From the NCBI GenBank assembly GCA_010279815.1, contig QEOQ01000344.1, positions 837,413 through 886,688 on the forward strand: a stretch of 49,276 nt of DNA, written 5' to 3'. A program made the position numbers and the translations under genes. Below the pieces are notes generated by a model that worked only from the letters and a program-made list of their open reading frames with translations, did not search any database and was not told the DNA's origin. The stretch comes from Brachionus plicatilis. Lineage: Eukaryota; Rotifera; Eurotatoria; Ploima; Brachionidae. This document shows, piece by piece, positions 28,800 through 42,928 of this stretch. Positions within the stretch are counted from its first letter, which is position 1. Each line of letters begins with the position of its first letter.

Positions 28800-31406
28800 G
28801 TAAGTAAATTAAAGGTATTTTGATACTACTTTGTGTAGATTGTATTTAAAAATCTATGTCAGATTAAGCACGACTAGGGATAATAGTCAATTGATCGATT
28901 GCTTAGGTTGAGTGAGATCGAAAAGAAAACTAAATCAACTAAATAAGATGTACCAAGTCACATCAAATTAAATCTAGATCATCAATATTAAGTGTGTAAT
29001 AATTTTCAAAATTTGATAATCAAAAACATACTTCCAAATTTAACCAAAAATCTAATTATCCTTTGGACTAAGTGTATCAAAAAACATGGTGAACAAAAAT
29101 TTATCAAAATCAGCCATTGGACATTTATTATGACTTTCTATGTAAAAAAAAATATTAAAAAAATTGTGTTTTACAATTAAAAAAAAAAATTTAATTTTAA
29201 AGATAGCTCTTTAAATTAGAAAATCTTCTTTAATTATTTTGTTTAATAAGGCACACGACATTTTCTATTTCTTTCAAATTTTTTTATTTAATTTATTCAG
29301 AAAATTTAAAATATAGATAAAAATTTATTCAAAAAAAATAATTTACCATATGACCAAGTAGCCTGCCAATGATAAAAACTATTTTTTGATATAGAACAAT
29401 ATTTTTAAGGGAACTACCTCTAGGCCTTTATTCCTTGTCATCATTTGATTTAAAAATCGAGTTTAAAAACATATTTTGTAATAAAAAAAAAATTTAGTTA
29501 AATTATTTACTTAAATTTGCTCAATAAATATTTACTCTGCTATTAAGCCTTACCGATAATGGTGGAAAATACTTAGAGTAACGGGTGTAGAATAAAAAAA
29601 TGACAAAAAATTTAATTTAAATTTTCTGTTTGAATGGAATCTTAAAATTTTTTTTTTTTAAATCTCTTCTTTAAAATAAAAAATAAATAATTTGAAAATA
29701 ATGAATTTTGGATTTTTTTTGAACAAAAATCAAATACATCATTAAAAAAATTGTGCAATTTTATGTAATTAAAATTATTTATTTGGATGGGAATTAGCCA
29801 TGTTTTGTTCCAAGCGGTTTAGCAATCAATCAGCCTACATACTTTGGAGATTAAAACGACTTGAACCAAAAATGGAAAATATTATCCATCTGATGGGTAT
29901 TATGCATTTGTGTCTTTTTTTATTGTGCTCCCGTTGGGTGGTAGTGTTGGCAAAAATAGCTATGGTGTTATATTCAAAGTATTTAAATGTGTTTTTTTCA
30001 AAATAAAAATTCTATTCATATTTGATTAATTTTCAAGTTATCTGGTCAATTCAAAAAGAGTCAGCATAAAAAGATGGTGGTCAAAAAAGAAAATGATGAG
30101 GTTAATGTTGTTTAATAAGAAAATTGGCAGACCACGTCAGAGATAGAACTATGTTAATTTAATACTTTGACTGTCTAATTTAACAAGCAAGGTCTATTAA
30201 ATGTCAAAAAATAAAATGAAATAATATTGAATTTCAGCAATTCACTTCTGTTTCAACTAAAATCTGATTATACAAACAAAACTCTTAATTTAAATATCCA
30301 TATCAAAATAAAACAAGTGAATTTAATATATCATTATTTTTTAGTTTTTAATTAGCACAAGTTAAATTTACTTTTTTGTTTATTCTATAAATAAAAATTA
30401 TAATTAATTAATAAAATAAAACCCAAAAAAGGTAATGAATGTTTTCAATTACGCACATGGATCAATAAAAAGTTAATATTTAATTAAAACAATTGCTTTG
30501 AGCTAAATAAGTTTGAGATTCGGCGCAAAATTTTTTAACTGTCAAAAATGATTCACTTAAGCAAAAATATTTAAATCTGAACTTTTTTCATATTTAATAC
30601 TCAGCTAAAATAAATAATGCTTAAGAGTAAAATTTTAAAAAGAGGTTAATTGTCTTTAATATAAACAATTTCACGTCTTAGTATCAAACGATTAAATATG
30701 AGCAAACTTAATCGTAAATAAAGCCGAAAATATGTGGTTAATATTTTCAAATACTTTAACAACATTTAAATTGACATTTAAAAACAATTCAGCAAACTGG
30801 ATTGATTAAGAAAATAGATAATCTATTTTCTACAATAAAATGATTAAAATCGTGAGAATTTCGAATATTTTATTGCATGAAGATTTAGTAATTTATTAAA
30901 TTTATTGAAATAGTTTAACACTTAAATCTTTTTTATTGTCAATAAATATTTTGCTGAGAGCTTTTATTTCAAGTCAAACAAATTATAAATTTCCGCTTAC
31001 TGAAATAATTTTAAGAGATTTAAATTTACAATTTTGACCTAAAATAATTTTATTGATTGAGAATATTTTTTTATAATAATTATTTTCCTAACAAAACTTT
31101 TCGTATCAAATTTCCAATCAAAAGTAATTTGATATCAATTAGCCTCTAAACTCTTCATCCATAGCCGCAGGCAAAACTGCATTTGATTCAAAAGAAAATA
31201 TTCCAATATAAATAATTAAAAAACTTTATTAATAAAAATATTTAAAAATTAATAAACTATGGCATTAAATAATATTAAAACATAAATCGCTAGGTATGAT
31301 TAAAAATTCACATTAAATAAGCTCCATTTCTAGAAAAAAGAAAATTAATAATTTTAACTGTACATTAAAATACAACCGGTGAGCTAAACATTTTGATTTA
31401 ACCCAA
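28800..31406. other. Gene-poor region with one relic frame
   Basis: No gene is accepted. At 29790-30010 (plus) two overlapping frames carry coherent peptides: one reads CFVPSGLAINQPTYFGD, another, after a shift, GKYYPSDGYYAFVSFFIVLP and GGSVGKNSYGVIFKVF. This suggests a frameshifted relic or an exon of an unrecognised gene. The remainder is plain AT-rich DNA. Confidence 0.35.
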
Positions 31407-33138
31407 CTAAAGTGATAATTTAAAAATAAACAAAATATATAGATAGATGGCATTTGGCTGCAAAAAGTGGCATCTATTCTCCAGTTCCAGGTATCTTGTG
31501 GTGCTGATAAAATTTTTCGGATAATTAAGAACTTTATGGCTCGAGTAAATGTTTGAAAGCATTCGCGAGTGATTGAATTGATTTGAACGATGGAGTGGAT
31601 TTTTTGATGATCGAACCCTGTCATTTGTGGTCGGCAAGTGGAATTCTTGAGAAAAAATTAGAAAATTTAAAAAGAAATTATTTGAATTTTTTTAATTACC
31701 TTTAAAAATGTTTGCTAATTCTGTACTGGATTTGAAAACAAGTTGATTAAAGTCTTCTGTTTGGATCACTGTTGAAGTGGTCGACTTGGTGGTGAATATT
31801 CTTGAAGAATCTGTCAAACTAATGACTCTTAGTTCAATCAATTCAGACTTGGCCACTGCTTTACCAAGAACATTCTCTGCTCGACAATAATAATCAGAAA
31901 AGTCTTCTTTGGCCAGATTCTAAAGAAATAACAATTTTTTCAAATAGAAAAATATTTTTTAATATTTTATTTAAAAATTTTACATTTATATAAAGTCTGC
32001 TATTTGAGTGATCTAAATTTTCGATGATAAATTTGTTTGAGTTGACAATTTTGGTCTCGCCTCTGAACCAACTTATTTCACTTTTTGGATTACTGCTAAT
32101 CTTACAATCCAGAATGACTTGTTCGCTCAATTTTTGGAATAGCTTTCCATTCAAAAATGTAATCATAGGTGGATCTAAAAAAAAATTAAATTATTTTTTT
32201 TCTCTGGCTGAGTATTTCAATTTTGATTCTAAACAAACAATTAAATCTATTTTAATTGTTTTTGAAGAATCGGCACAATTTCAAATGGGCCAAGTTTGAT
32301 CACGAAAAAATTTTGATTTTTTTTCAAATTAAGTGATCGCTTTTTTTTTTCAATTAGAAAACTTACATTGAATATTTAGGTAAATTTTTTTACTAACTGT
32401 CGGCGGTATTGAATTATCCGCTACGCACTCAAATTCATTCGGGGAATCTTTATGGATCATTAGATCAATTTTGTTCATTCCGCGGAATTTTTCTAAATTA
32501 AAATAAAAAAACTTAAACAAAAAATGTCTTTATTTAGTACTAATTTATTTACCCATTTCTTTTTGAACACCATTGTGGTATTTATACCATTTGATTAGAG
32601 GCTCAGGCTTGCCATAAAACTCACAAGTCAAAGTAAAGTGACTTGAATGATTGACATCGATTCGCTCCAGCGGATACTGGGTCATGAGCATGGGTGGCAC
32701 CATCACATCCAGATAAACGTACTTGTTCTGCATTGCATTTGTCTGGCACACATAGAAACCAGTGTCACTTTCTTGTACACTGGTGATCACAAGACTCCAG
32801 CATGGGGCCATATTAGAAGAGCATTTGGTGCCGATTCTGGCATCGGAAGATACTCGGTTGGAGTTGAGGGCCAATACCTCGCCTTTGGGCATCCTTAACC
32901 AGACTATTTTTTCGTCTTCGCCAACAAGACCGTTCATTTTACAGTCCAATTGAACGTCTTTTCCAACCACTGCCGAAACATAATCCCGCTGAGGCTTTGC
33001 TTGCTCATTTTCCAATGTTCGCTTGTGATTGTTTAGGCCGGCATATTTTAAACGGTGAGCTACTCGATGTCTCTTTTGCTGCGAACATTGAACAAATATC
33101 AACAAAAAAATAACTAGTATTTTTTTGTATTCCAGCAT
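31407..33138 (-). CDS. Lachesin/IgLON-like GPI-type adhesion protein, five exons
   Basis: Exons on the minus strand are 33138-32553, 32492-32367, 32174-31984, 31919-31700 and 31645-31407, giving 453 residues. A signal peptide (1-20) precedes three Ig domains. Cys pairs are 66/131 (QESDTGFYVCQTN, then the linker YLDVMVPP), 172/218 and 261/313 (DYYCRAENVLGKAV). The first domain, its following VPP linker and the three-Ig layout are characteristic of lachesin, IgLON and insect DIP proteins. The C-terminus ends in AIYLYILFIFKLSL, a hydrophobic tail without cytoplasmic part, as GPI-anchor signals have. Domain 1 has two additional Cys (106, 113). The expected role is homo- or heterophilic adhesion at neural or epithelial surfaces; this is inferred from family. 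Confidence 0.88.
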
Positions 33139-33589
33139 TGTTAAGAATAAATTTTATTAAAAAAATTAATCTTTATATTTTTTTATTTGAACTTGGACAC
33201 AAAAATCTTAAAAGTTTTCTATTAATTGCGACATGCTTTAGCGTTCTTTGTAGTATTTCATTCTCTTATTATTTGGTCGGAATTTTGTTTCTAAAAAATT
33301 AAATTGTCAATTTTAATTTTTCGATTTTAATCGATAAACTAGTTTTTTTTTGTTGTATTAAAACAAAAAATTAAATTGTAGCAATTATTATGAGGCATAG
33401 AATTTCTAAAATGCAAAAAATTGTGACTTATCAGCTAATTTGGAGTCTCTTTGTTTACATTTAATTTTAAAAAATGATAATTAAAATTAGCTTTACAATT
33501 AGCATTTATTTTAAAAAACTAAAACTTCAAAAATTAAATAAAATTTAACTTCTGTCAATTGAATGGAAAAAAAATTCTGAAATTGCTTA
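33139..33589. other. Upstream region of the lachesin-like gene
   Basis: AT-rich; presumably contains the core promoter, but no specific element can be recognised. Confidence 0.35.
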
Positions 33590-34200
33590 ATTTTCAATCT
33601 ATTTAGACGAAAATGTAAGAAAAAAAATTGTTTAATCAGCCAAAATTCTAAAGTTTAATTTTCTCTCAATTGGACAAAAATAAAATCATCAAAAAAATCT
33701 AAAATTAAATTTTTAAATTTAAAAAAAATTAAAACTTTAAATCTTTAAAAATTTTAATTTTTTTCGAAATAAAATTTGATGTGTTTTATTAAAAAAAAAA
33801 AATATTTAACCATCCAAAATTCTATTTATAAATTTTGTCTCAATTTAGACAAAAAAAACATAAAAATATTCATTAATTAAATTTTTAAAATTAAAAAAAA
33901 TTTAAACTATAAATCTTCCTGAAAATTTTAATTATTTTCGAAATAAAATGTTATCTGTTTTATTTAGAATGAAAAAAAAATTTTATCAGCCAACTCAAAA
34001 ATTAGACAAAAATGAAAAGTCCAAAAAATTAATTTTTCTTTTTAAATAAATTTTTAATTTAAATCTGTATGTAAAAAAATTTTTTTCTTCTAAATTAAAT
34101 TTAACTCGTGTCAATAAACAATGAAAAAATATATCAAATCAGCCAAAATCCTGTAATTATTTAATTTTCGCTAAATTTAGACAAAAAGAAAACAATCGAA
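33590..34200 (+). repeat. Diverged tandem repeat, about four units
   Basis: The phrase (A)TCAGCCAAAATTCT recurs in altered form near 33637, 33808, 33987 and 34136. Each is followed within about 35 bp by TTAGACAAAAA-type sequence. The period is about 150-180 bp. No coding content. Confidence 0.5.
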
Positions 34201-34427
34201 AAAAAACCAAAAACTACAAAATTTTTCTAGCTTTTTAACTAAAACTCAAGTGACTCGTAATTAGTGTATTTAAGGCAAGCCCTGGCGAAGTAAACAATCA
34301 AACAATCAGGTAATTTAAAAGATAATTTCAACTAAATGTTTATTCAAAGCCAACTTCATATTTTGTTGGCAAATATTTTAATAACCTGAATTAAAAAAAA
34401 AAAAAATAAAAAACAAAAAATCCAAAA

Positions 34428-34595
34428 ATGTTTCACCAATATCCTGTTTTAGATGCACATGTTTTAGACTATCATAATTTCATCGAAAAATCGCTAGCAT
34501 TTATACTTGATGATCTATTGAGTGAAAAGATTATTTATCTACGAAACGTTCTATGCGGACATGTTTGGTTTACATGCTCGCTCAATTTAGGTTAA
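34428..34595 (+). CDS. Small open frame, 55 codons, doubtful
   Basis: ATG at 34428 opens a frame with mixed, non-repetitive composition (MFHQYPVLDAHVLDYHNFIE at the start, CGHVWFTCSLNLG at the end). It begins a GC-richer stretch. No family is recognised. It may be a small gene, an exon, or chance. Confidence 0.2.
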   Translation: MFHQYPVLDAHVLDYHNFIEKSLAFILDDLLSEKIIYLRNVLCGHVWFTCSLNLG

Positions 34596-35500
34596 TTCGG
34601 AATTTCGGCTTCTAATGTCACTCAATGCTAAACTAGACCAGACACCGCGCAAACCTGGATCACTCATAAGCCTAATCAAAACTTATCTGACCAACCATCA
34701 AAACTTTCACATTTATCTCACTCGAGCCAAATCTGTCCGAAAATGGACCAGATTATCTCTGTGAATTTTATCTTAAATATTTAAAAGCCAGCCTTATTTA
34801 TCTTCTTTTTTTCTTTTCTTTTCTTTTTTTTGCTGATTAAACTCGCTGCTAATTTCAGACTTTAATCTCAAAATCTTGAGAACATTGGCAAAATTATATC
34901 ACTTCGTGTTTAATAAATCATTTGCGGCTGCTTTTAGACTCAAGCTAAGCTTTTTTTTTCGCTCAAGCGAGCTTAATTTCCACTCAAACTATGCTATTAA
35001 GAAAAAATTTAATAAACGAGCACCGCAAATAAATAAACACTGGTTCAGCTTGACCAAACTTGGAGCCGATGAAGATACGGATCAGTAGTGCACATGAACA
35101 TTGTGGGCATAAATATTTATACACTGTTAAAATTTAGCAGGTAGCGCTCTCCACGGAGCTCTTATCTAAATTTTGCAGCGCAAAATTTATCTTGGACAAG
35201 CAACGATTTATTGCTCGGGGAATTGGGAAAACTTGTACCTTTTTTTAATTAACAACTACCGCTGACCACACATGATCTTATCTTATCACGCTTTCCAGTC
35301 AAAGCGATCACCCCGGAGCATTTCTGACCACTGCTTGTCCAAGGCGTTTGTTGTGAGCGCTTGGACCACACTTGGGCCCAACTAAGCTAATTGTGGCTCA
35401 ATAAAATTTTCTAGCAATTTGTCAAATTTAATCGATTCTGAGCTTAACTTTAGATCGCCTCGAGCGACTTTAGTTACGTGTCTACAGGTCGAGACAAATT
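34596..35500. promoter_or_regulatory. GC-richer non-coding block, possible enhancer of the lachesin-like gene
   Basis: Within an otherwise very AT-rich 8-kb gap this block has much more balanced composition and many stops in every frame except a 70-codon frame at 34876-35088. It contains clustered motifs resembling factor sites: CTTATCT and TCTTATCTTATCA (GATA type), TGACCACAC and TGACCACTG (Runx type). It lies 1.4-2.4 kb upstream of the gene starting at 33138. Function is inferred from composition and position only. Confidence 0.3.
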
Positions 35501-38290
35501 TAATTGATCGTTTTCCTGAGCTGAAAAAAATAAAAACTTTTTTTTATTTTTCTTAGAAATAATTTGTTTTAATTAAAGATCAAGAACGCGTTTTGACGCA
35601 TTTATGAACACCGGAATCAAAAGGGTATTTTAAAATTAGAGTGAATCTCTGAGCAGTAAACAGGATGTGTCTAGTTTTTGTAAATTATTAAAAATAAAGT
35701 GTTTTGTTTCGATTTCGGACATAGACTACTTGTTGTTTGATTCAATTCAAATAGAGTTCTAACTTAAAAATTAATATTTTCTCTTTTCATTTTTAATTAA
35801 AAATGGTGAAATCAAAATTTATTAATTTTAAAAATTTAATTAATAAAGTTGAAGCTTAGCGAATTTTTGAAGATTAAAAAATACTTTAAATAAATTAAAT
35901 TTTTTTGAAATTAAATAAAATTTTATCTTTTAATTTTTGTTATTAAGTGTTCCATGATGAAACACATTTTGCTTTATTTAAATGAACAAATTAAAAAGAA
36001 TTTACTTTTAAAATATCACTGAGAGTAAAATCTTAAGCATTTAAATTAAAAGATAATAAAATCGATTGAACTTTATTTTTATGCTTAAATCCATATAGCT
36101 CAATATTTTGGAAAAATTTCTTAGAATAAAAAAAAATATTGCCTATGAATTATTATTAAAATTGAATAAAAAATTTTATTTTTTAAATTTTTTCAAAAGT
36201 CTGACATGATTGAACAAATTTTGCTTTATTTTTATTTTTTTCCAGAGGAGTTAAATTTATCGCCTTCCGGATCTAAAAAAATAGTTTTACTAATATTTTT
36301 GTAAGATTAAAAATCTGAAAATTACATTGCCTTCAGTTTTAACAAAAATAATGGTTAAAAATTAAGTTGAATTTTAAAAATGTTTTTTGATCTAAAATCC
36401 GCATAGCTGAATATAAAAACATTAGGATTCAAAAATGCATAAATTAATTGATTTTTTTACGAGTTTAATTATACTAAACTTAGAATTGTTTTTTGAAATC
36501 TTAATTGCTTTAACGAAAACATTTTCTTTTTTTAGCTTACTTTTAAATAATTTTGTGTGCTCTCAATTCTACAATTAAATTTTAAAAAATTTTAAAACTT
36601 GAATCTATAAATTTAAAATTTTAAGTATTTAACAGTCATTGAAAACAAAATCAAAATAAGTTCAAACCACTCTCAAAGCGATTTAACAAAAGTTGATTCC
36701 ATTGAATTGGAAAAATAAATAAAATAAAAAATAAGTTAATTTTTTAAATCAAATTTTTTCAATTTTAATTCTTAAAAAATCCATAATTATATTTTGAAAT
36801 TTTTTTAAAAAGACAATTGAGCAGACATTTGAAGAAGTAATTATTATTTTAAGTTGCGACTGCTGATTTTAATTTATTAACAAAATTCATCAAATTTTCA
36901 TTATAAAACAACAACTTGTTGATAATTTTTAAAAAATTTATTTTTGATAAATTGTTCGTTGACAAATTTAATAAATCCAAGATTAATTAAGAGTTAATCG
37001 TTGCCTTGTTTGTTATTATTATATTCGGATTAACCTAGAAACAATAAATTTTAAAAGGGCAGCAATCATCCCAAAAACATGGTCTAAATGTTCATGTTTT
37101 ACAGTGTTTTTTTTGCTAAAACACTTTGCTCTATTAAAATATCACTAAATATAAAGAATTTAAGCAAAAAAAAATTATTTTAATTTAAGATTAAATGGCG
37201 GAATAAATTGAAACTTTAGAACATTTAAAATCACTTGGCTTTTTATACCTTCTAGGCATGTTATTAATCCAAATTTTTATCGATTTTCAATCTTTAATTT
37301 AAAAGCTAACTAATAGTCGTTTAAATTCATCTACCGTGAAAAAAAACACTGGCCCGTATTCCCTAGTGGCCTTATTATGATCAAATGATATCAGTTATAT
37401 ATTATATTTAATTTAAAAATACTCAGTTGTTTACTATTTTTTAATAACCAGACCTCTGAAAAAAAAAATATTGAAAATTGGCTGCTTAAATAAATGCTTG
37501 TTAAAAATAAAAAAAACAATTATAATTTTTAACTCCCAATATTTTAGGCCTACATCGATAATTAATTGCACAACCCATATCTATATTTAGTTATTTAAAA
37601 AAAATGTAATATTCATTTCTTTTATATAATTTCTCAAGATATTTATTTTACTGAATAGCTTTAAATTTAAAAAAATCAAATTGAAAAATAATTATTAACC
37701 AAAATAAAAGACTACTAAAAGGTACTAATTGTAAAACTGTTTAGACAAAAATCCCAAAAATTTTTAAAAGCTTAAGCTGTTTTCAAGAAATTTTGTCATC
37801 TCTAATTGAAAATCAATTGATAACTATATAGAAACGATTAAGTATTACATAATAAGCTTATTACGATTATTAATGAGCTAAGTTGCTTCTAAACTATTTT
37901 GTCATGAGATTTTGTAGCATTGGCCGCTCATTTCTTTTAACTTGGTAATTTAATACTAGAATTATAAATGAGTCTAGATACGGTTTAATCATGCCAGCTT
38001 TTAAGACTCACTTTGATAAAATTCACTCGGCTTATTTCAAGTTTTCTGATTGAATTCGTAAGCAATTTAAATTTTTTCCTAAAATACCTCAAATTTTTTC
38101 CACAGATTGCCTCCCGGGCATCTCCAAACTTTCTACAGACTATTTCTTTTTTCCTCTCTCCATTTTTCGAGTCTTACGTAACACACTTCCGTCAATATTG
38201 AATTTCAGTCGGCAAAAATAAAATTCCAAAACAAATGATAATCAAATTTAGATAAAACAAAAAAAATAATTTATTTTTAATTTTTTCTTT
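35501..38290. other. No gene seen
   Basis: Long AT-rich intergenic stretch. A 62-codon frame at 38013-38201 lies in a slightly GC-richer patch but has no domain or splice context. Confidence 0.45.
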
Positions 38291-38352
38291 ACAAAGATCA
38301 ATTTTGGAAGAAAAAAAAAATTGAATTATTTTAGCTTGAAAAAACTTAAACT
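38291..38352 (+). repeat. ~62-bp direct repeat, first copy
   Basis: TTACAAAGATCAATTTTGGA followed by an A-run and ATTGAATTATTTTAGCTTGA recurs at about 38649-38711. The copies are about 360 bp apart and differ at a few positions. Confidence 0.7.
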
Positions 38353-38648
38353 AGTTCTGGAAGCACTATTCGAAAAAAAATGAGAAAAATAAGGTTCTCA
38401 GTTTTTGCCGTAAAGCGTAGAAATAAAACTCGAAAGAAAAATTATTAATTAAATTTCCGATTAATGATAAGAAATAAAAATTATAAAATCTGGAATAAAA
38501 ATTAAAATTTGTAAATTAAATTTTTTAATAAAATTGAAATTTTTAATAATAAAATTGAAATTTTTAATAAAAAAATTTACCCTGCATCAAATATGAGATA
38601 AATTTTGAATGAATTAATAAATAAAAAATAATTAAAAAAAAATTTTTT

Positions 38649-38711
38649 TTACAAAGATCAATTTTGGAATAAAAAAAAAGAATTGAATTATTTTAGCTTG
38701 AAAAAACTTAA
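38649..38711 (+). repeat. ~62-bp direct repeat, second copy
   Basis: Second copy of 38291-38352. Between the copies lies a short imperfect repetition of AAAATTGAAATTTTTAATA (38523-38575). Confidence 0.7.
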
Positions 38712-41329
38712 ATTAACTCCAGAGACTCTATGCTAATGCAATTTTTTCAATAGGAAAAAAAAACTTGTATCACTATCATTGTTCAATGTCTTGGGAGTTT
38801 ATGCTGCAAATAAGTCACACTTTAATTGATGATTTTTACTCGGGCGTACAATTAGGTCCGCTTTAGTAAAAAAATTCATTTTCTTAAAGAGTTTAGTTTA
38901 ATATTGTACAATATGTTCGGTTTTGATTAAATTAATAAAAATGAATGCTTAATGGATTTTTCGAGTATTAACAAAAACTAGGAATTGTATTTCATTAATA
39001 AAATACGGTTCGCAGATTTTATGCCAGCTTTTTTTTCAATTTCAGCCTCCTTTTTTTCATATTCTAAACACTTTCCGAATATGCTCATTAAAATAGCTAC
39101 TACAAAATTTAATCCGAAAGTATGTAATAAATAAAATATGAACGAAAAAAGAAAAAAGAAAGTTTATAAATTATTTATTTAAATCTTGATTTTGTATTAG
39201 TGGTAAATTTATAGAGATTCGCATGATCCCTAACAAAACAATTTCAACTTTTTTTATTTAAATAGCACAGTTGGTTGGGTTTAGAAGTCTTAGATTTGAT
39301 TATTGAATAAAAAAATATTAAATCCATAATTCTATTCTTCTACTCACAACTTGGAATCATTTTTTTCTTCTATCTTTACTTGTTCTATTCTTTTAAAAAT
39401 ATCTCAAAAATAAAATTTGATTCCATTTCCTCTTAGTGTAACACTTGATTAATGCTTTTTAGTTTTTTCGACAACAACTAAATTAAAAAATTTCCGATTA
39501 AAATCTAGAAAAAAAAATTTTTTATCTTTTGAGAAATTTGATCTTATTTTTTCTTATTTTGAAATTTAAAAAATATTTTTTTGAGATAATCCTTTAACAC
39601 TTGATTTCGTTTGTCTAGCTTAGCACTCGGTATACTTTTAAATGAAATTAAATTTTAAATTTTATCCTAAAAAATATTCAAATATTTTCGCTCTCATTAA
39701 AAAGTTGGACAATTTTATTATTTAAAAAAAATTAAAGATATTTTTTATTAATTTTATTAAAATGATAAGAATTTTTTATTCGAAAATTCTTAATCAAAGT
39801 CTACAGCTAATGAAGATAAGTTGAATAATTTAATTTAGAAAAAATGAAAATTCTAAAATTCCCAACCACGCTATCGATAACAAAAACCGTAAACAATTGA
39901 AATAAAGATCAATCTCAACTGACATAACAGACAATAGAGAGATGGGTAATTTTATCTGATAAACAAAAAATTTATAACTTGTATGTTTATTTATCCATTT
40001 ATTAATTTCAAGCTAATAAAATCCATCGACATTTTTTTTGCCGAAAATGAAACTTAAGTGAAAACAAAAAAAATTTGTTTCATTTAAATACAATTTTATT
40101 TTAATTTTAAATTACAAACTAATTAAGCCGCAATTTAAATAATTCTAATTTCTAATCTTTATTGAATAACTTTCTCTAAATGGAAATAAAAGACAATAAA
40201 TTTTATCAAAAAAGCTATTTATTTTATTAAATCCGTATAAATCAATTAAATCAAAATCGATAGCTTTCAGAAAATAAGTGACGTTATGTAAGCTTGATTT
40301 CTCGAGTCCTCTCCTCGGTCCACACTTAATCTTATTTAAGTAAGAATCTTAATTTATTCATTTATAGCCCAATAAGCCTTTTTTTATATTGATCTAATAA
40401 ATAACCGTAATATCAAAATTGCTAACCAAACTATCTCGAAATAAATGAAATTAATCTGCTCAACTGAAATTTCATTACTGCTATTAAAGTGCCAGATCCT
40501 TACCAACTAATTAAAAAAAAAAGCAATTTTTTTTTAGTTTGAATTATTGAGCCAACATTGTCAAACTTTTAAAATCTTGATAATAAAATCTACAATCAAA
40601 ACTTAAACATTATTTATACTAATTCTAATAGTTTTATAAATAAACAAGTTTTCGTATTGATTTTACTGTAAAAAACAAATTTCTTAAGCAAATTGATTAA
40701 TTGAGTATTTCCGCTGTCAAATGCAAATCAAGAAATTTGTTTATTTGTTTTTATTTTTTGAAATTTAACTGAAATAAGGTGCAATCAAGTATTAAATTAT
40801 AGTATTAATAATTCAAGGCTTTATTTGAAAATTAAAAAAAAAACTTCTAGCTCCAAAATATTTTTTCTCAGCAAATTAACTCAAAAAAAATTATAAATAG
40901 AAATTAAAATTTAAAATTTTTGGCTAAATATTAAATTTTTAAATGAGAATATTTAAATGAAAACACAAAGATGCGTGGCAGTGTTGACACTGACACATTT
41001 TTGAATTTCACTTGAATTTTTTGAAAAAAAAAATTTAATTTTTTTGTTTAATCTACCTTTTTTATTAAATAAAATCAAATAAAAATTGATTCAGTGACAA
41101 AAAAAAATTTTGATTGAATTTAAATTTTAAGCTAATAAAATATACAGACAAAGTGATTACTAAACTAAGACCAAACAATAGAAAAGCAATGAAATAGAGC
41201 TGAAGCAAATTAATTTTAAATGTAAAGAAAAAAGCATTTAAAATTTAAGTTAGCTTGAACATTGCACAAAGCTAATTTAAAATCTGTATACTATTAAAAA
41301 AAAAAGATTAAAGAGACTTTAATTTGAAA
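38712..41329. other. No gene seen; upstream of the tail-anchored gene
   Basis: AT-rich DNA without accepted open frames. The part next to 41330 presumably includes the promoter and 5' UTR of the following gene. Confidence 0.45.
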
Positions 41330-42928
41330 ATGAGCGAAATATCATCATCGCCATCGGGCATCACTCGGATCAATGTTAATCAAACCCAATCAATGCTAAA
41401 GACACCGATAGAGATTTTCAAGTCAAAAATAAATTTGAGGCACGAAAGAAAAAGTCTCAGCGGTAACAAAGATTTTTTAATTTCAAAATAAAGAATAATC
41501 AATTTAAAATAAAAAAAGATGTGTCCGTACAAGTGGACGAAAGGCGCGAAAGACCGACTAGTTTAGGTCAATTTAGAGATGACACCATCTTAAACTCAAA
41601 TCTAATTGAACATCTCAGACTAAAAATTGACAAAATATCCGAGGAACTGGATTTGGCAAGGCCGAGACAAAAAGGTAAATAATTTTGAAAAATTTTGAAC
41701 AAAAAATCAATCTTTGGTCCAAGAACCAAAAAAACTGAAGCCACTATTGGAAAAATCTAAGCTCATAGTGGTCAATTTGACACCTAAGCCTGAAACACTG
41801 AGCAATTTGCTCCAAAGTAACGATTTAAATTTGCCAAAAAAATCCAATATGCACCAGACTCAAATTCAGCACGAAACATTGACCGACAACCAAAAGAAAG
41901 GCTTCCTAAACTCGACCGAACAAAATCAATTTTCGGCCAATATTTTGGCTGAGAAAAATTCCATCGACAACTTTCTCAGCAAAAAGAACACGTCACGCAT
42001 TGAAGAGCTTAAAATTGACGACAACCAAACACCTATATCAACCAGTTTTAAGACCAAAACAATCAATGAACGAAACATTGATTTAATCAACGATTTGCTG
42101 GCCAAAAATGACCAAACACAGTCAAAAAACATACTCAACATTACCAAAATAGATGAAATCAATAAAAAGCCTTCCAACAACAGATCTAAAACTAACCTTA
42201 ATGACATTTTTAAAATAAAATCCCTCAACTATTACGATGACATAATGTCCAAGCATACTGATCCAATGATTGAAACCAAGCAGTTTACTAAACTTGATGA
42301 TAAACAGGTGCAGACAAGTGACTTGAAGATTCCAACAAACAATACAGAAACCCAAACTGAAGAATTGAGACCGGACTACTCTCCTAGAGACAGTGTTCTT
42401 GACATAGACATAAGCGAAAAGAAGGAACCAAGTCCGATAGACCGTGACTTGTTCAGATTGAATAGAACTAATGATGATATAGTCAACAAGCTTGAGGCTC
42501 ATGCGAAAAGATTGGAAACTTTTTACAATGGAAGGAAGTCTTGGACTGTGGTATCTGAGTTCAAGTAAGTTGTTTGAAGATGGTTTTGAATTTTTGAATT
42601 TGATTTTTTTTTAATTTGAAGTGAGGAAAAGGAAGAGATAAATGTGCCGGATGATCATGTAAATAGCAGTGATAAATTGATTTTGATTGAGGCGGAAAAT
42701 AAAGAGCCGAGGAAGAAAAAAAATTTATCTGTTAAAATTAAGCTTCCGGATGATTGTGATGACAGTCAGACTGAAAAGGTTGCGAAGAAGCGTGGCGCTC
42801 AAAAGTGCTGTCACTTGTTCTTTTTGTTGACATTGTTTTTTGTAGCAATCGGCATATTGGCATATTTTATTGGTAACTTTTTGACAAATTTTGATCAAAT
42901 GAAAAAAAAAACTATTAAAATATTTTGA
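41330..42928 (+). CDS. Tail-anchored membrane protein of unknown function, four exons
   Basis: Exons are 41330-41462, 41519-41674, 41724-42564 and 42622-42928, joined by introns of 56, 49 and 57 nt, giving 478 residues. The protein is polar, Lys/Asp/Ser/Asn-rich and probably largely disordered. It has short acidic Thr/Gln repeats (KQVQTSDLK, TETQTEELRPD) resembling docking peptides. Near the end a basic stretch (KKRGAQKCC) precedes a single hydrophobic helix at about 442-464 (HLFFLLTLFFVAIGILAYFI), leaving a short luminal tail. This is a tail-anchored layout with most of the chain in the cytosol. A further intron (42873-42947, TTTTTGTCTAG acceptor) could replace the tail by VWNFVSKNQL with a stop at 42979. 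No family is recognised; an outer-nuclear-envelope or ER tether is possible. Confidence 0.75.

Noticed and set aside
34876..35088. 70-codon plus-strand frame in the GC-richer block
   Set aside because: No domain, signal or splice context; length is unremarkable for a less AT-rich patch.
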